This document shows positions 11,400 through 22,651 of a DNA stretch of 64,000 bases, piece by piece; position 1 is the stretch's first letter, and every line of letters starts with the position of its first letter. The stretch is taken from assembly GCA_022661535.1 (NCBI GenBank), contig JAKULF010000003.1:5270001-5334000 (forward strand). Direction: 5' to 3'. The notes beneath the pieces were generated by a model that was not told the DNA's origin, searched no databases, and was given only the letters and a program-made list of their open reading frames with translations. Position numbers and translations under genes: made by a program. Source of the DNA: Eutypa lata. Its lineage: Eukaryota > Ascomycota > Sordariomycetes > Xylariales > Diatrypaceae.

Positions 11400-13108
11400 C
11401 TTCAACCTTTACGAAAACCAATTCTTCCAAGCCTATTGCTTGTAGATTCTTCCCCCTACTTTGATTGTCCCTCTATCTTTGCAGAGCACCATTCTTTCAA
11501 GCTTTATGCTTGTATCATGGTTATCTACCGTCCTTGTTCTTTTCTCAGTACCAGCTGAAGGCCGGCTACCGACACTTGGGTGACCATGCTCGCCATTGCA
11601 GCTACAACTATAGGCCTTGTCTTCCTCTCTTGTTACTGACAGATAAGTCTATGTTCATCGCTAATAACATACAGTATTCTATATGGTCTGAACGTCCAAT
11701 CTCTTGCCGAAACCGAAGAAAATCCAAGTGCAATTATATACTATTAGTATAAGAAAAGTGAAACCAACATTTTCATACATCAATGCAATTGTTCTAGTGT
11801 CTAATAATTTAATTAGGTGTCAAGTTAGGGGCATCAATTCTGTCATTGACGTGCCGTGGGACCAACATGGGAACATCATAAGCTTCTACCAATCTCGCCC
11901 TTCAGACACGACACTACTCCCAGGAGTCAGCTTGGAATCTTAGCAAGAGTTATGTTTAATGCCCACCATATCAACCAGATCCTAAGAATAGGCCGTTCAC
12001 GTCACCATTGAAAATTCAGATCCACCACCTTTTGCGACTTTGTGAACCTTCGCAGACTTCTAGTACACTACAATCTCATTATTGCAACCCGGGAAGCACT
12101 CTCTGATGTCCCATCGAACTGGCACAAATCGATATTCCTTTCCGTGGATGAATGTTTTGAGGCTTCAAATAGTAGGAACTGTCGGAAACAAACATGTTAT
12201 CTGGCCAGTATGCTAGCATGACATAGCTTGAAGAGGCTAGTGATTATATCATCACGTCCAATAACGCAGGTCGAATTTGAAGTGATGACGGTCGATGTGG
12301 ATTGAAGTTTACTAGAAACAAGAAGTAGTGTACAACGACTAGTGCTTTAGGAACTCGTTATGGAGAATATACAAGTCCAAGGTGGATAGCCTTTTATACT
12401 TGACTTGCCCACGTTTACAACTAGCTTGGGACGGAAGACACTAAGAAAAGCATCTGTATTGGCCACATAATAAGGCTAGGAATCGTTATTGAAGAACTAT
12501 AGAAGTAAGCTCGTGTGATATATTCGACTAACAGTGAAATAATAGCGCCTGGGTATACCTTGCTGGACAAGCAAACATTGATAATATTCAAATCAATATG
12601 ATCTTAGATCTTAGTATTACTAGACGTCGCGTATGTACTACATGTAGTAGAATATTCTCGTTCATGTGTTGAGTTCTGTGGGTACTTGACCGACAGGCAT
12701 GCCGTAGCTTCCAATATTCTGGTTTCTTTTTTCCATATTTACTTATGTTCATCTATCATAATTACTATTCTAGGTGGTTAAAGTTCATCTTAAGCTCTTA
12801 ATAGACAATGTGTATTATAATAAAGTGATCCTCGAGGCGGCTTCTATATGCGTAGATATAGGTGGCTGGAGCCCTTGACTACCCCTTAATCAATCCCATC
12901 TGACGACCTCGTCCGTTATCTAGGCTTCAATGCAGATAAACAATATTCTTATTCCCATAATGACTATAAAATATAAGAAGAGGTTCCCATAACAGCTTTG
13001 TTCACTTTTGTCGCGATAACGTGGCGGTTTTATATATTGCACCATCTCGGCTACTAATGGGAAAAGCCGCCGTTTACACCACCTTCCTACCATTCTTCCC
13101 TCTTAATG

Positions 13109-13649
13109 TTAAACCTCAGCTCTTATACTACAATGGGCCAGCCGCTCCTCCAAAGGATGGAAGACGACGACTCTCCATACATCGGCATGGAGGTCAACCA
13201 TTTTACAAACAGGTATCCCATCAACGTCAATATGACTTTTGGTAAGTTCTCGTCCAATCCAATGGCGTTCAAAGAACCTAAATACTCTCTGGTTCTTCTT
13301 AGCGGACTCGTTCCACTTCTCCTGTTGGGCGCTGTAAAACTCGCGCAGTGAGTCATCAGGGAGCTCTTTAGCCCTCTGATATGTCCCTGTAGCCTTGTCG
13401 CTCAGATATGACCTTAGTTGAATAAAGAGCTGTTTCCCCTCTTCAAGGAAACTCTGCCGTGCAGTAAGGCATTCCCACACAGCGTTGTACGCGCGTATAT
13501 AGGTGCTTACATCGACCTCCTCGCCGGAAAGGAAACGATCAAGAGCATATTGAATCGAGGGCCAACTAAGATGTGTTAGCCGGTGCAGTTTACACGGGAT
13601 AGAATTATAGACTGTACTTTTCTTCTACCGTGGCGTTCGGTAACTTCAT
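13109..13649 (-). CDS. Truncated cullin-like protein
   Basis: Two exons, 13618..13649 and 13109..13565, with a 52-nt GTACAG...TTAG intron and an in-frame junction, encode 162 residues. The product begins as cullins do (NWPSIQYALDRFLSGE...TYIRAYNAVW) and continues through the first cullin repeats, including the FRFFERHWIGREL block that corresponds to the YLNRHWVKRE motif of CUL1-type proteins and a late DLH...W...VF.PLEERL segment. It then stops (TAA). A full cullin has about 750 residues; the C-terminal homology, RBX-binding and neddylation regions are absent here and no continuation is seen downstream. The start looks native, so this is a 3'-truncated duplicate: either a pseudogene or a short protein that could only contact adaptor-type partners. 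Expression is unknown. Confidence 0.6.
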
Positions 13650-13986
13650 CTTAGTGCAAGCTAAGTAGGAGTCTTCAAAGAACTTCAATCAAAACTAACG
13701 GATTTAATATAATTTGGTTGTCAGTCGGGTAGATGGAATCTTTGGTTTTCGTATTGTTTTACTTTACTGTGTGGGGAAGAAATAGAAGTGGTAGCAGTTC
13801 AGATGACACCTTGTACCGCGATGATGAGGGGTCTGGGAGGCAAAACCAGGCTGTCAGCCGATCATCTGAGGAAAGTTGTTGCCTAAAATCAGCCTCAACA
13901 CGTACTTGCAGAGGTATGTGTTACCGAATCATGTATCGACATTCCGAATACCAGACTGGTCAGGTCGCTGCCAATTTGAATGATAC

Positions 13987-14178
13987 TGTGGGATATTTGG
14001 TGGGATAGCAAAGTAGTGGCTGAGAGCCACCAGGTCAAACGGAGGAATGCGGTATCGGACGTCACCATTCCGGTGTTTGTAGCCGGAATGGCACCCGTAT
14101 AGCTAGATTCCTGACCTAGATATTCCTGGCAATACACAAGCTTCCTGAGACCGGTAAAATGACTCCTAACTCTCCACA
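13987..14178. mobile_element. Solo LTR with 5-bp target duplication
   Basis: 192 bp beginning TGTGGGATAT and ending TCTCCACA (TGTGG/CCACA inverted ends). It is flanked by GATAC on both sides (13982-13986 and 14179-14183). The related sequence at 9913-10101 supports a dispersed family. No internal retroelement sequence adjoins it. Confidence 0.82.
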
Positions 14179-14183
14179 GATAC

Positions 14184-15079
14184 ATTAAAATACATAAATT
14201 CGAATAATTACCGCTTATTCAATAACCATTAACCATTATTCCATAATGAATAACATAAAAACCACATTATTCAGATTCTGTAATATTATAAAGCTCTATA
14301 TTATTTATATGTAAGTCGTCGATATATATTTACTTGGAGCGAAAGTGTATCAATTACTTTGGCAACGAGTTGCTAGTCGATGTATTCGTCATTATGTATA
14401 TTCATAACTCTGGTCGCTAATATGGGTAAATAGATAATATTATTGGAGTGAAGGAGTGACACAACTACGATGCGTTAGTGGGAAGTATCATGTCTCTTTT
14501 GTGACCGTTTGAATTCGTGAGATTGATACTAAGCACTTTATCAGGGGTATTTATCTCTACTAAAACAAGGGTTAAGCCTCGTTCTCAACGGAACCTTCTA
14601 ACGTGCGATTTTGCTTGTCCGGAAAGCTCGGTAAGACGAATGAAAAAGTCCTAATATCTACTTATGTATACAAATAAACACGTAAGAGTAGCATTGGATA
14701 TCATTCCTATAGATGTATCTAGAGTATGTACTTACATGGTCAGATGTAGGCCACCCGCTACCGGCTGATTACGGCTCGGACATCGATAGTCCAACTGTCG
14801 ACCACCCGGACATTGTAACATCCGAAGACCCATAATGGCGGCCCCGAACCGGCGTGCTGAATATCACTTCGGTTGCGACAGAGACGACACTAAACAAAGA
14901 AGAAATTTTAGACAAGTATAAATAGTAAGAAATATCAACATTGCAAAAGATGTTAAGTTCGACTCCAGTCCTATAAGTATATGTGTAGACTCATCAAGGA
15001 CTACACGAAACGATTCGTTAATTTTACAACTTAACTATATCTGAGATACACCCCCTATTGTAGCACATAGCGATCTATC
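14184..15079. other. Intergenic region / promoter of the monooxygenase gene
   Basis: AT-rich to about 14720, then GC-richer sequence with several CGG and CCG triplets (14755-14880), the kind of half-site bound by Zn2Cys6 regulators. No specific site is claimed. Confidence 0.5.
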
Positions 15080-16336
15080 ATGTCTTCCTCAAAACCCAGG
15101 ATTGCTATAATCGGCTGTGGCCCTGCTGGACTCACAGCTGGACTTCTACTCCACAAGCACGGCATCCCATTCACCATCTTCGAGCTTCGTCAAAAGCCCA
15201 CGGACGAAGAGCTCAGCAAGCCTTCCGGGTCTCTTGATCTTCACAAGGAGTCGGGGCTCGCTGCCATCGAGGAGTGTGGGATAACTGACGAATTCGTCCG
15301 GCTCACCAATGAGTGCACCGAGTCGCAGATCGTTTCAGACAAGGATGGCAATATCCTCTGGAGAGACCAAGGGGAGATGTCAGGACGCCCCGAAATCTCC
15401 AGGCATGCGCTGACGAAGCTGCTGCTATCCCATATACCGGCTGAGGCGATCAAGTGGGGCCATAAACTCCTATCCGTCACTCGCATTACCACGTCTGGAG
15501 AGACCCAAGTCGAGCTGGACTTTGGCCCACACGGCCGGCAAACCTTCGATCTGGTAGTTGGCGCGGACGGCGCCTGGTCCAAGGTGCGGAGCCTATTGAC
15601 GGATGTGAAGCCACAATACGCAGGGAAGCAGTGCATCACCCTTACCATCCGGCACATAGCGCAGAAGCACCCCAAATTGGCCGAATACGTCGGCTCTGGA
15701 AGTTTCGTGGCGCTAGGGAACCACCACGGCATCTCGTCGCAGCGGGGGGCGCAGGGCTCGGCTAGGATCTACATCTTCTTCACCACGGCGGACGAGCAAT
15801 TCGCCTCTGCATCCGGTCTGGCGACTCATACGGCCGCCGCTGGCAAGGACAAGCTCCTCCTCGGCGACGAGGCGCTACTAGGGGGGTGGAGCGATCGCAT
15901 TCGAGAGTTGGTGGCGGCGGCGTGCGATGAGGAGACAGCCGATAACCCGGGTGCTACTATGGACATCCGGCCGTTGTACGTGCTCCCCATCGGCTACGAA
16001 TGGGAACACAAGGCCGGCGCGACGATCGTCGGCGACGCCGCGCATCTGATGGGCCCGTGGGCGGGCGAGGGGGCTAACTCGGCAATGTGGGACTCGCTAT
16101 CGCTAGCGCACGCCATTGTCAAAGCACACGACCTGACCGCCGGGTTCGGAAGAGGCGGCGTCTCCTTCCAGAGTGCGCTCGACCCGCTCATGAAAGATTT
16201 CGAGGCCGAGATGACCGCGCGCGCGAGGCAGAAGGCGGACGAGACTTACGGCAATGGTGAGATGATGTTTGCGGAGAATGGCGCGCAGAATTTCGCCGAT
16301 TTCTTCGCAAGTTTCATGGGGCCACCCGCGGAGTAG
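15080..16336 (+). CDS. FAD-dependent monooxygenase (aromatic hydroxylase / TetX-like)
   Basis: Intronless, 418 residues, start ATG at 15080. It has the three flavin signatures of group A monooxygenases: a Rossmann GxGxxG (GCGPAG, residues 12-17), the DG motif VVGADGAWSKVR (about 158-169) and the GD motif VGDAAHLMGPWAGEGAN (about 316-332). The family uses NAD(P)H and O2 to hydroxylate small substrates; this branch resembles TetX-like enzymes, but the substrate cannot be read from sequence. A short-chain dehydrogenase starts 323 bp downstream on the same strand, suggesting a shared oxidative pathway. The pair is bracketed by a solo LTR upstream and a TIR element downstream. Confidence 0.9.
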   Translation: MSSSKPRIAIIGCGPAGLTAGLLLHKHGIPFTIFELRQKPTDEELSKPSGSLDLHKESGLAAIEECGITDEFVRLTNECTESQIVSDKDGNILWRDQGEMSGRPEISRHALTKLLLSHIPAEAIKWGHKLLSVTRITTSGETQVELDFGPHGRQTFDLVVGADGAWSKVRSLLTDVKPQYAGKQCITLTIRHIAQKHPKLAEYVGSGSFVALGNHHGISSQRGAQGSARIYIFFTTADEQFASASGLATHTAAAGKDKLLLGDEALLGGWSDRIRELVAAACDEETADNPGATMDIRPLYVLPIGYEWEHKAGATIVGDAAHLMGPWAGEGANSAMWDSLSLAHAIVKAHDLTAGFGRGGVSFQSALDPLMKDFEAEMTARARQKADETYGNGEMMFAENGAQNFADFFASFMGPPAE

Positions 16337-16659
16337 GCATCTGAGATCGTGTAACTTGAATAGCCGTGACTGGCTCGGACAGCTCGGATTCATGCACCCA
16401 TGAACATGTAGGGGATGTTGGGCAGAAAATCCACTCCTTTGATGTAAAATATAGACCGTATACAATTATTATAGAATGTTAAACTGTTACCTATTCGCAG
16501 CATACTAAATGTTATTACACCTCCATATTATTGCGATGACGTCATCCCGTTAGCTTAGTCCTTCCGAGAATAATTGTAGCAACCCTTTTTTCAACCAGTT
16601 CCAGTACTGCAAGAGAGACGTATTAGAACGGATCTACCATTAGTACGGACAAAACGAAA

Positions 16660-17475
16660 ATGCCACAGTCCCAATCCCTCAACTTCCTTATCACCGGAGC
16701 GGGTCGGGGCATAGGGCGAGGCCTTTCCCGCTTGCTACTCCAGAAAGGCCACCGCGTTTTCCTCGTCGACAACAATGCGGAAGAACTGCAGCATACAACC
16801 TCGAGCGTCCTCTCGAAGTTTCCCAAGGGATCGTTCTCGGCATCCACCACCGACCTGCGCAGTCCGCAGCAGATCAGGGATGCCGTGTCACAGGTAGGGG
16901 CGTTCTTTGGCGATCGCCTAGATGTCCTCGTTAACAACGCTGCATTCACGACCAGCGTTGGTATCCCCTTCGAGCACCTGACACTGGAGGACTGGAACAA
17001 AGCTCTGGAGGTCAACTTGACTGCTCCCATGCTGCTGAGCCAGGCCTGTCTGCCGCTGCTGAAGGCGCAGCAGGAGGAGGGGCGGCGACTGCACGGCGGC
17101 ACGATCATCAATATGTCGAGCACGCGGGCGCGGCAGTCGGAACCGGCCAGCGAGGCCTACGGCGCGACCAAGGCCGGGCTGATCGGGCTCACGCAGAGCC
17201 TGGCGAGCAGCTTGGCCGAGATGGGCATCACTGTGAACACCATCCTGCCGGGTTGGATCAACGTAGCCAACGAATGCAAGGAGGCAGATGAGAAGGGAGC
17301 ACGGTGGGAAGACGGACTCACCGAGGAGGACCATAGGTGGCATTTCAGCGGTCGCGTTGGGAAAGTCGAGGACGTGTTGGGGGCGGTGGAGTTCTTGGTT
17401 AGGGAGCGATTTGTGAACGGCCAGGAGATCGTCGTCGATGGGGGCGTGTCACGGAAGATGGTCTATCCCGAATAG
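16660..17475 (+). CDS. Short-chain dehydrogenase/reductase (SDR)
   Basis: Single exon, 271 residues. It shows the classical SDR features: TGAGRGIG cofactor motif (residues 12-19), NNAA (about 92-95), and a catalytic Ser near 153, Tyr167 and Lys171 in the YGATK motif. A VDGG segment precedes the C-terminus. These are the features of soluble NAD(P)-dependent oxidoreductases acting on alcohol or keto groups. It lies directly after the FAD monooxygenase in the same orientation; hydroxylation followed by oxidation or reduction of the same compound is a plausible but unproven link. No backbone or terpene synthase gene is nearby. Confidence 0.9.
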   Translation: MPQSQSLNFLITGAGRGIGRGLSRLLLQKGHRVFLVDNNAEELQHTTSSVLSKFPKGSFSASTTDLRSPQQIRDAVSQVGAFFGDRLDVLVNNAAFTTSVGIPFEHLTLEDWNKALEVNLTAPMLLSQACLPLLKAQQEEGRRLHGGTIINMSSTRARQSEPASEAYGATKAGLIGLTQSLASSLAEMGITVNTILPGWINVANECKEADEKGARWEDGLTEEDHRWHFSGRVGKVEDVLGAVEFLVRERFVNGQEIVVDGGVSRKMVYPE

Positions 17476-17732
17476 ATATGACGACGGTATGTATGCACTT
17501 GATGGGATACATTGATACACTTCTTGACGTCAAATTGGAGATATCACTCTATCAAAGTCAACTCTACATACCCGAATACCGTATTGAATAATATTAAACG
17601 AGAGTTTAAAATGTGTGCAAAGGACCTCTGAATCCCCCATGAGGGTAACTGACCATATACATGTTAAGGTACCTACATATTAAAAGGGGTTGATGTGACA
17701 GGGGTTGTTATATACATACATACCTGCTTATA

Positions 17733-18609
17733 GGTACAAATCGGGTATACTTAATATCCGGACAGCAAACTAATCGTTAAACAATTATTTAAACTTAAAT
17801 AACTTTACGAAATAATAAAATATAAAAAGGAAATTAAGCTTTTTATATACATTAAAATAAAAGCTTTAATAATATAATTTTAACTTTTTAAAAAGTATTT
17901 TTTAATAATTATTTATTAAAGTTTAAAAAGTTTAAAAATATTATAATATATAATCTTTTAATTTAATCTTTAAATAAAAATGATAAAAATAAGCGGGTTT
18001 CGCTATAATATTCTTTAAAAGTTAAAGATTTAAATAATATATACTTTATAATTTTATATATTTATTTAATTATATAAAATTAAAATTAAAATAATAAAGT
18101 TAAATTTTATAACTTACGTAATAATGCTTATAAATTTATGCAACTTTAAATTTATGCTTTAATATTATAATTATAACGATATATAAAATTTAAAGTAAAA
18201 ATATTTAAATTTCGTTAAGTTATTAAATTTTTTAAATATTTTTATAAAAAAACATTTATGTTTTAAAAATTAAAATAAAATACAAAACGAATATTAAAAA
18301 TCTTTAACTTTTAAAATTAACTTTATTTATAATAAAATATTATTATCCTTTAAGAATTTTATTTTTACGATTTATTTTACCGTAATAATTTATACGTTAA
18401 GTTTTATTAATAAAAAAATAACTTTTAAAATTAAAATTAAAATTATTTAAAATTAATTTATTATAAAATTAAAATTATTTTTAAAATCCTTAATAAATAA
18501 AATATTTATACTTTAAATTTTATAAAGTTATCTTATTACGTTATTAAATTATTAATTTTTTTGTATGATTTTATAGCTGTCCGGATATTTAGTACACCCG
18601 ATTTGTACC
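17733..18609. mobile_element. TIR DNA-transposon relic (TA target site)
   Basis: 877 bp bounded by 34-bp inverted repeats starting GGTACAAATCGGG (17733-17766 and 18576-18609) with 2 mismatches, flanked by TA on both sides. TA duplication and TIRs of this length fit the Tc1/mariner (Fot1/pogo) superfamily. The interior (about 17770-18560) is heavily AT-rich, as after RIP, and has no transposase ORF, yet the TIRs keep their GC and their CpA sites. It sits between the SDR and arylsulfatase genes, ending about 190 bp before the latter's start. Confidence 0.85.
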
Positions 18610-18801
18610 TAGAAAGCACGCAAGAGCGTGTAGTTATTGGGCAAGCCCTAAAACGCGACTCCACTTAACTATATTCACCCAACCTCCGATCGGCCGCAAA
18701 GCTCTAGTTGTCTCAATCAAGAACATCTTCAACACAACAGAAAGAAATAATAATTCACTGTGCTGCAACTTTCCCAATTATCGTGTTGGAATCAGTCAAG
18801 T

Positions 18802-20838
18802 ATGGTGTGGACAAGACTGTTCGCTCTAGGCTGGCTCTTGCCACTCCTAGGCTACGCTTTGGATCACAATGGCCACCAAGCCCAGATCCCGTTAGGGGGG
18901 GTCGGAAGCACGGGTGACGCGGCCTCATCTTCACCGAGAAAGCCGAACATCGTCTTCGTGATTACCGATGACCAAGACCTACACTTGCAATCTTTAGAAT
19001 ATATGCCCCTAGTTAAGAAGCACCTGCTTGACCAAGGTACTTTCTACAAGCGACACTTCTGCACAATCGCGTTGTGCTGCCCTTCGAGGGTGTCGCTGTG
19101 GACTGGAAAGGCGGCCCACAATACCAATGTTACTGATGTCAAACCCCCTTATGGTAAGCTTCATAATCGTCACGGTCTCAATTGCGATTGGCTCACTCAA
19201 TTTCTCTAGGCGGCTATCCCAAATTTGTAAGCCAGGGCTTCAATGAGAATTATCTACCTGGTAAGACTTCCTGTACCTAGGGAGACCATGAGATGTATTA
19301 GATTTTCTGATGAAGCACTCTACCTGCAGTCTGGTTGCAAAGTGCTGGATACAACACATACTATACTGGCAAACTGTTCAATGCGCACACTGTCGATAAT
19401 TACCACTCCCCATTCCCTGCTGGGTGGTCCGGGTCGGATTTCTTACTGGACCCGTTCACATACTCGTACTTGAACAGCAGCTACCAACGGAATCAAGACC
19501 CTCCAGTCAGTCACGAAGGCGAATACTCGGTAGATGTACTAGCAGAGAAGACTTACGGCTTTCTCGACGACGCCGTAAGTAGCGGGCAGCCGTTCTTCCT
19601 AGGGGTAGCTCCAGTTGCCCCCCATGGAAATGTTCAAGCGGACTTCAGCGCAATGGGTGACCTATGGGGAACGAATAGCGCTGCTCCTTCAGTGCACTTC
19701 TCAGCTCCTGTTGCGGCCGATAGACATAAGCATCTGTTTAACGATGCGAAGGTGCCCCGAACGGATAACTTCAACCCCGACGAGCCCTCTGGAGCCAACT
19801 GGATCCGCACGCTCGCAAAGCAGACGAAAGATAACGTGGACTACAATGACTATTTCTACCGTCAACGACTCCGGGCACTTCAATCTGTAGATGAGCTTGT
19901 AGATGGAATTGTTTCACGTCTTGAAGATTATGGTATCCTTGAAGATACCTTCATCATTTACACAAGCGACAACGGCTATCACATCGGTCAGCACCGACTT
20001 CAGCCGGGCAAGGAATGTGGATACGAGGAAGACGTCAATGTCCCCTTGATAGTGCGGGGTCCAGGCGTACCGCAGAATCAGGTGACAGAGGTCGTCACGA
20101 CACATACCGATTTAGCACCAACGATCCTCGAGCTTGCAGGCGTAACACGGGTTTCGGGTGTCGAATTTGATGGAGAGAAGATCCCCTTAACTAATGATTC
20201 TATTGAACAGGCTGCCGACAGCCGTCACGAGCATGTCAATATTGAATATTGGGGGTTCGCTCTTGCAGAAGGACAGCAATTCCCAGGAAACGAGTTTTAT
20301 TGGATCAACAACACGTACAAAGCACTGCGGGTCGCTAGTGATTCCTGGAATCTATACTATTCGGTCTGGTGCAACGGCGAACATGAACTGTACGATTTAA
20401 AGGTGAGTAGGCACAAGTTGAAGGTGCAAAATTGAACTCTTAAGAATAGGGGTTGGGGACCGGACTGATATCTCCCAGACCGATCCTGGCCAGCTTCACA
20501 ACCTGCTTTCCGAGGAGAAGAGCAATCGGCCATATGACACGCTCCAGGGCTTCCCTACTGATAGCGTAGCTGCCCGGTTGGATTCGTTGCTATTCGTTCT
20601 CAAGTCGTGTAAGGGGCAAACTTGCATTCAGCCGTGGCGTGCTCTGCATCCTGCCGGAAACGTCGGGAATCTTGACGACGCACTCTCTCCCCGGTTCGAC
20701 CACTTCTATCAACGAGAGCAAACGCGGGTGCAGTTTGACCATTGTGAAAATGGCTACCTTCTGGACGCCGAGGGGCCGCAGTTTGAAAATGACGGGTTCG
20801 CATATCGTGAGGGTGTGAGGTGGTCTGAATGGATATAA
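18802..20838 (+). CDS. Secreted arylsulfatase
   Basis: Four exons: 18802..19153, 19210..19260, 19330..20402 and 20479..20838, together 611 residues. Two in-frame ATGs exist (18760 and 18802); the second gives a clean signal peptide (MVWTRLFALGWLLPLLGYA), so I prefer it. The sulfatase signatures are present: metal ligands in ITDDQD, the formylglycine motif C-C-P-S-R with Cys92 as the residue to be modified, a following TGK segment, and a second metal site TSDNGYHIGQHR. The enzyme would hydrolyse sulfate esters outside the cell or in a vacuole, a sulfur-scavenging role as for Neurospora ars-1 type enzymes. The 51-nt exon 2 is confirmed by the continuous reading YGGYPKF...LPVWLQSAGY. Confidence 0.92.
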
Positions 20839-22651
20839 GGTCTCGATTATACATCTGAACATTCCCTGGGACGTATTGCAATGCTGGCGCATAATATTTA
20901 TTGGTAAAATATTGGATATTTGCTCATTGCCGGTTCGGGTCTTTCGATGACTGTCACGTATATCTAATATACCCAGGTAGGTAGGCTACTTAGATCGGAA
21001 TAATCAATGGTTCAATTATTCAAGCTCTAATTATTCAAGTCTTAGAAAATATTACCTCGGTCGACAGCTGTGTAGCGAAGAATTAGTATTGGTACATGCC
21101 TATCTGTAGGTGTGTTGTGAAATCAATAATAGGAGTAGAACTGGGTTTATTAGACTACATGATTTGCTTGTATAAGTCCTTGGGGCAGACACGATATATT
21201 CCTTGATAACCACTTCTTATAATACCTATATATGTGGTTAGCTACCTACTTTTATAGACGGTATTGGGCGATGTCTGCTCTGTTATGTGACTGTATCTGA
21301 TCAATTTTTGAAAAAACAACCAACCAAGATGCATGAAACCATGCTGTTTCCGTGCTTTATAAGATGATACAGCATTCCATCAACCCGTTCACCTCATAGG
21401 CGAAAATACCATAATAACGGCATTTGGGCATGCCTTTCTTCGATATATAGTGTACCCCCTGGATGCTGTTAGAAGCTAGCCATGGAGATAAGATCCGCAT
21501 TCAAGGCTGGAGCTGAAATACGGGAGGCCGCCGTGTAGAAACTGTCGGTATCTTCCGGTTTTCATTGAGAAACACTTACAAATGGTTTTGCTGATTTATA
21601 GAACAATATGCTAGGGCCAAGACCCACGATGATAGAGTATTTCAGGCAGTTCAGGCAGCCTACTTACTTCGTAGTCACGACTCATTTACCACCTCTTATA
21701 TGGATATTCTAATCAAGTGGATCTTTGCCCCAATGCCCCCTTTTCTATCGCTCTCCTTTACCTCGCAAGATATCACCTGGTATGTAGCTATTTACGCGCG
21801 CCACAGTGACAACCCACACACAGCAACAACTTGTAAAAAAGGCGGTAGGGTTGAAAGATTTAGGAAATTACTACTTCATACCTATGTACATTAGTTACCT
21901 TCCTATAGGGTACCAAAGATATAATAGCTGAATTGTTGCGTCATATGGATATGGTATACACTATACGTATGCTGCATTGACGATAAAAATATGTGCGAAT
22001 GATACCGAAGTACCTACCCTAGTAATGTAGTCGGCAATCATAGAAGAAATGTATTAACATATGTGAACATTGAACATGCCTTACCTCCCCAAATATGTCA
22101 CTGTTATTCGATATCACAAGGTACCTACCTAGGTACATAGGTAACACCTGCATTTCTCTGTCAATTGAACGGAGGCAACCAACGCCAGCCGTAGTGATAG
22201 ATAAGCCTACCTAGCCACACAGGCGACAGGATGGCTAACCGCAGGATTGGGGCGATTAAGCAATCCTATAAAGAGGCGCAGCAAGGCTAACCTATCGCAA
22301 TTCGACTATTGTAGTAATTGATCCAATCAAGGAATGTTTTTCCTGAACCAATAAGCACCAATAGATCTTGGCAGGCATTCCTTAGGCTCATCATTAGGCA
22401 AAACGTAGTGTAAGCCAAGCCTGGAGTATGGCAACTACTGTGGCACTGCAAGCAATCTACCTTAAAACCACGGATGATCATATTGACTTCGACGGACTAC
22501 CGACCGACCATTGCATACCACCTAAATATCTATAAGAAGGGCGGCGATGCGATTGTCTGCCATCCCCCATCAGAATACTTCCTTTTTTCCTATAACAAAC
22601 ACCAATAGTACGATACCTACCACGTTTTGATTCCTCTTAGACATAATCAAC
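20839..22651. other. Intergenic region
   Basis: 1.8 kb without a supported gene. It is rich in TAGGTA/TACCTA repeats (for example 22120-22145) and AT-rich stretches. The small ORF at 21700-21894 has no supporting features. Confidence 0.55.

Larger units (their letters stand above)
10102..13108. other. Gene-poor region
   Basis: Three kilobases with no supported intact gene. It contains an A-run of about 26 (10686-10711), a possible relic ORF (10341-10580, minus), a GT/GA microsatellite, and short ORFs around 11465-11943 that show no family features. Composition is intermediate, not RIP-like. Confidence 0.6.

Noticed and set aside
9913..14178. A single 4.3-kb retroelement between the two related LTRs
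   Set aside because: The LTRs are too divergent, the right one has its own GATAC duplication, and the interior holds a cullin-like gene and a microsatellite but no retroelement coding sequence.
15080..20838. A secondary-metabolite gene cluster
   Set aside because: No polyketide, peptide or terpene synthase, transporter or pathway regulator is present; two or three oxidative or hydrolytic enzymes alone do not support it.
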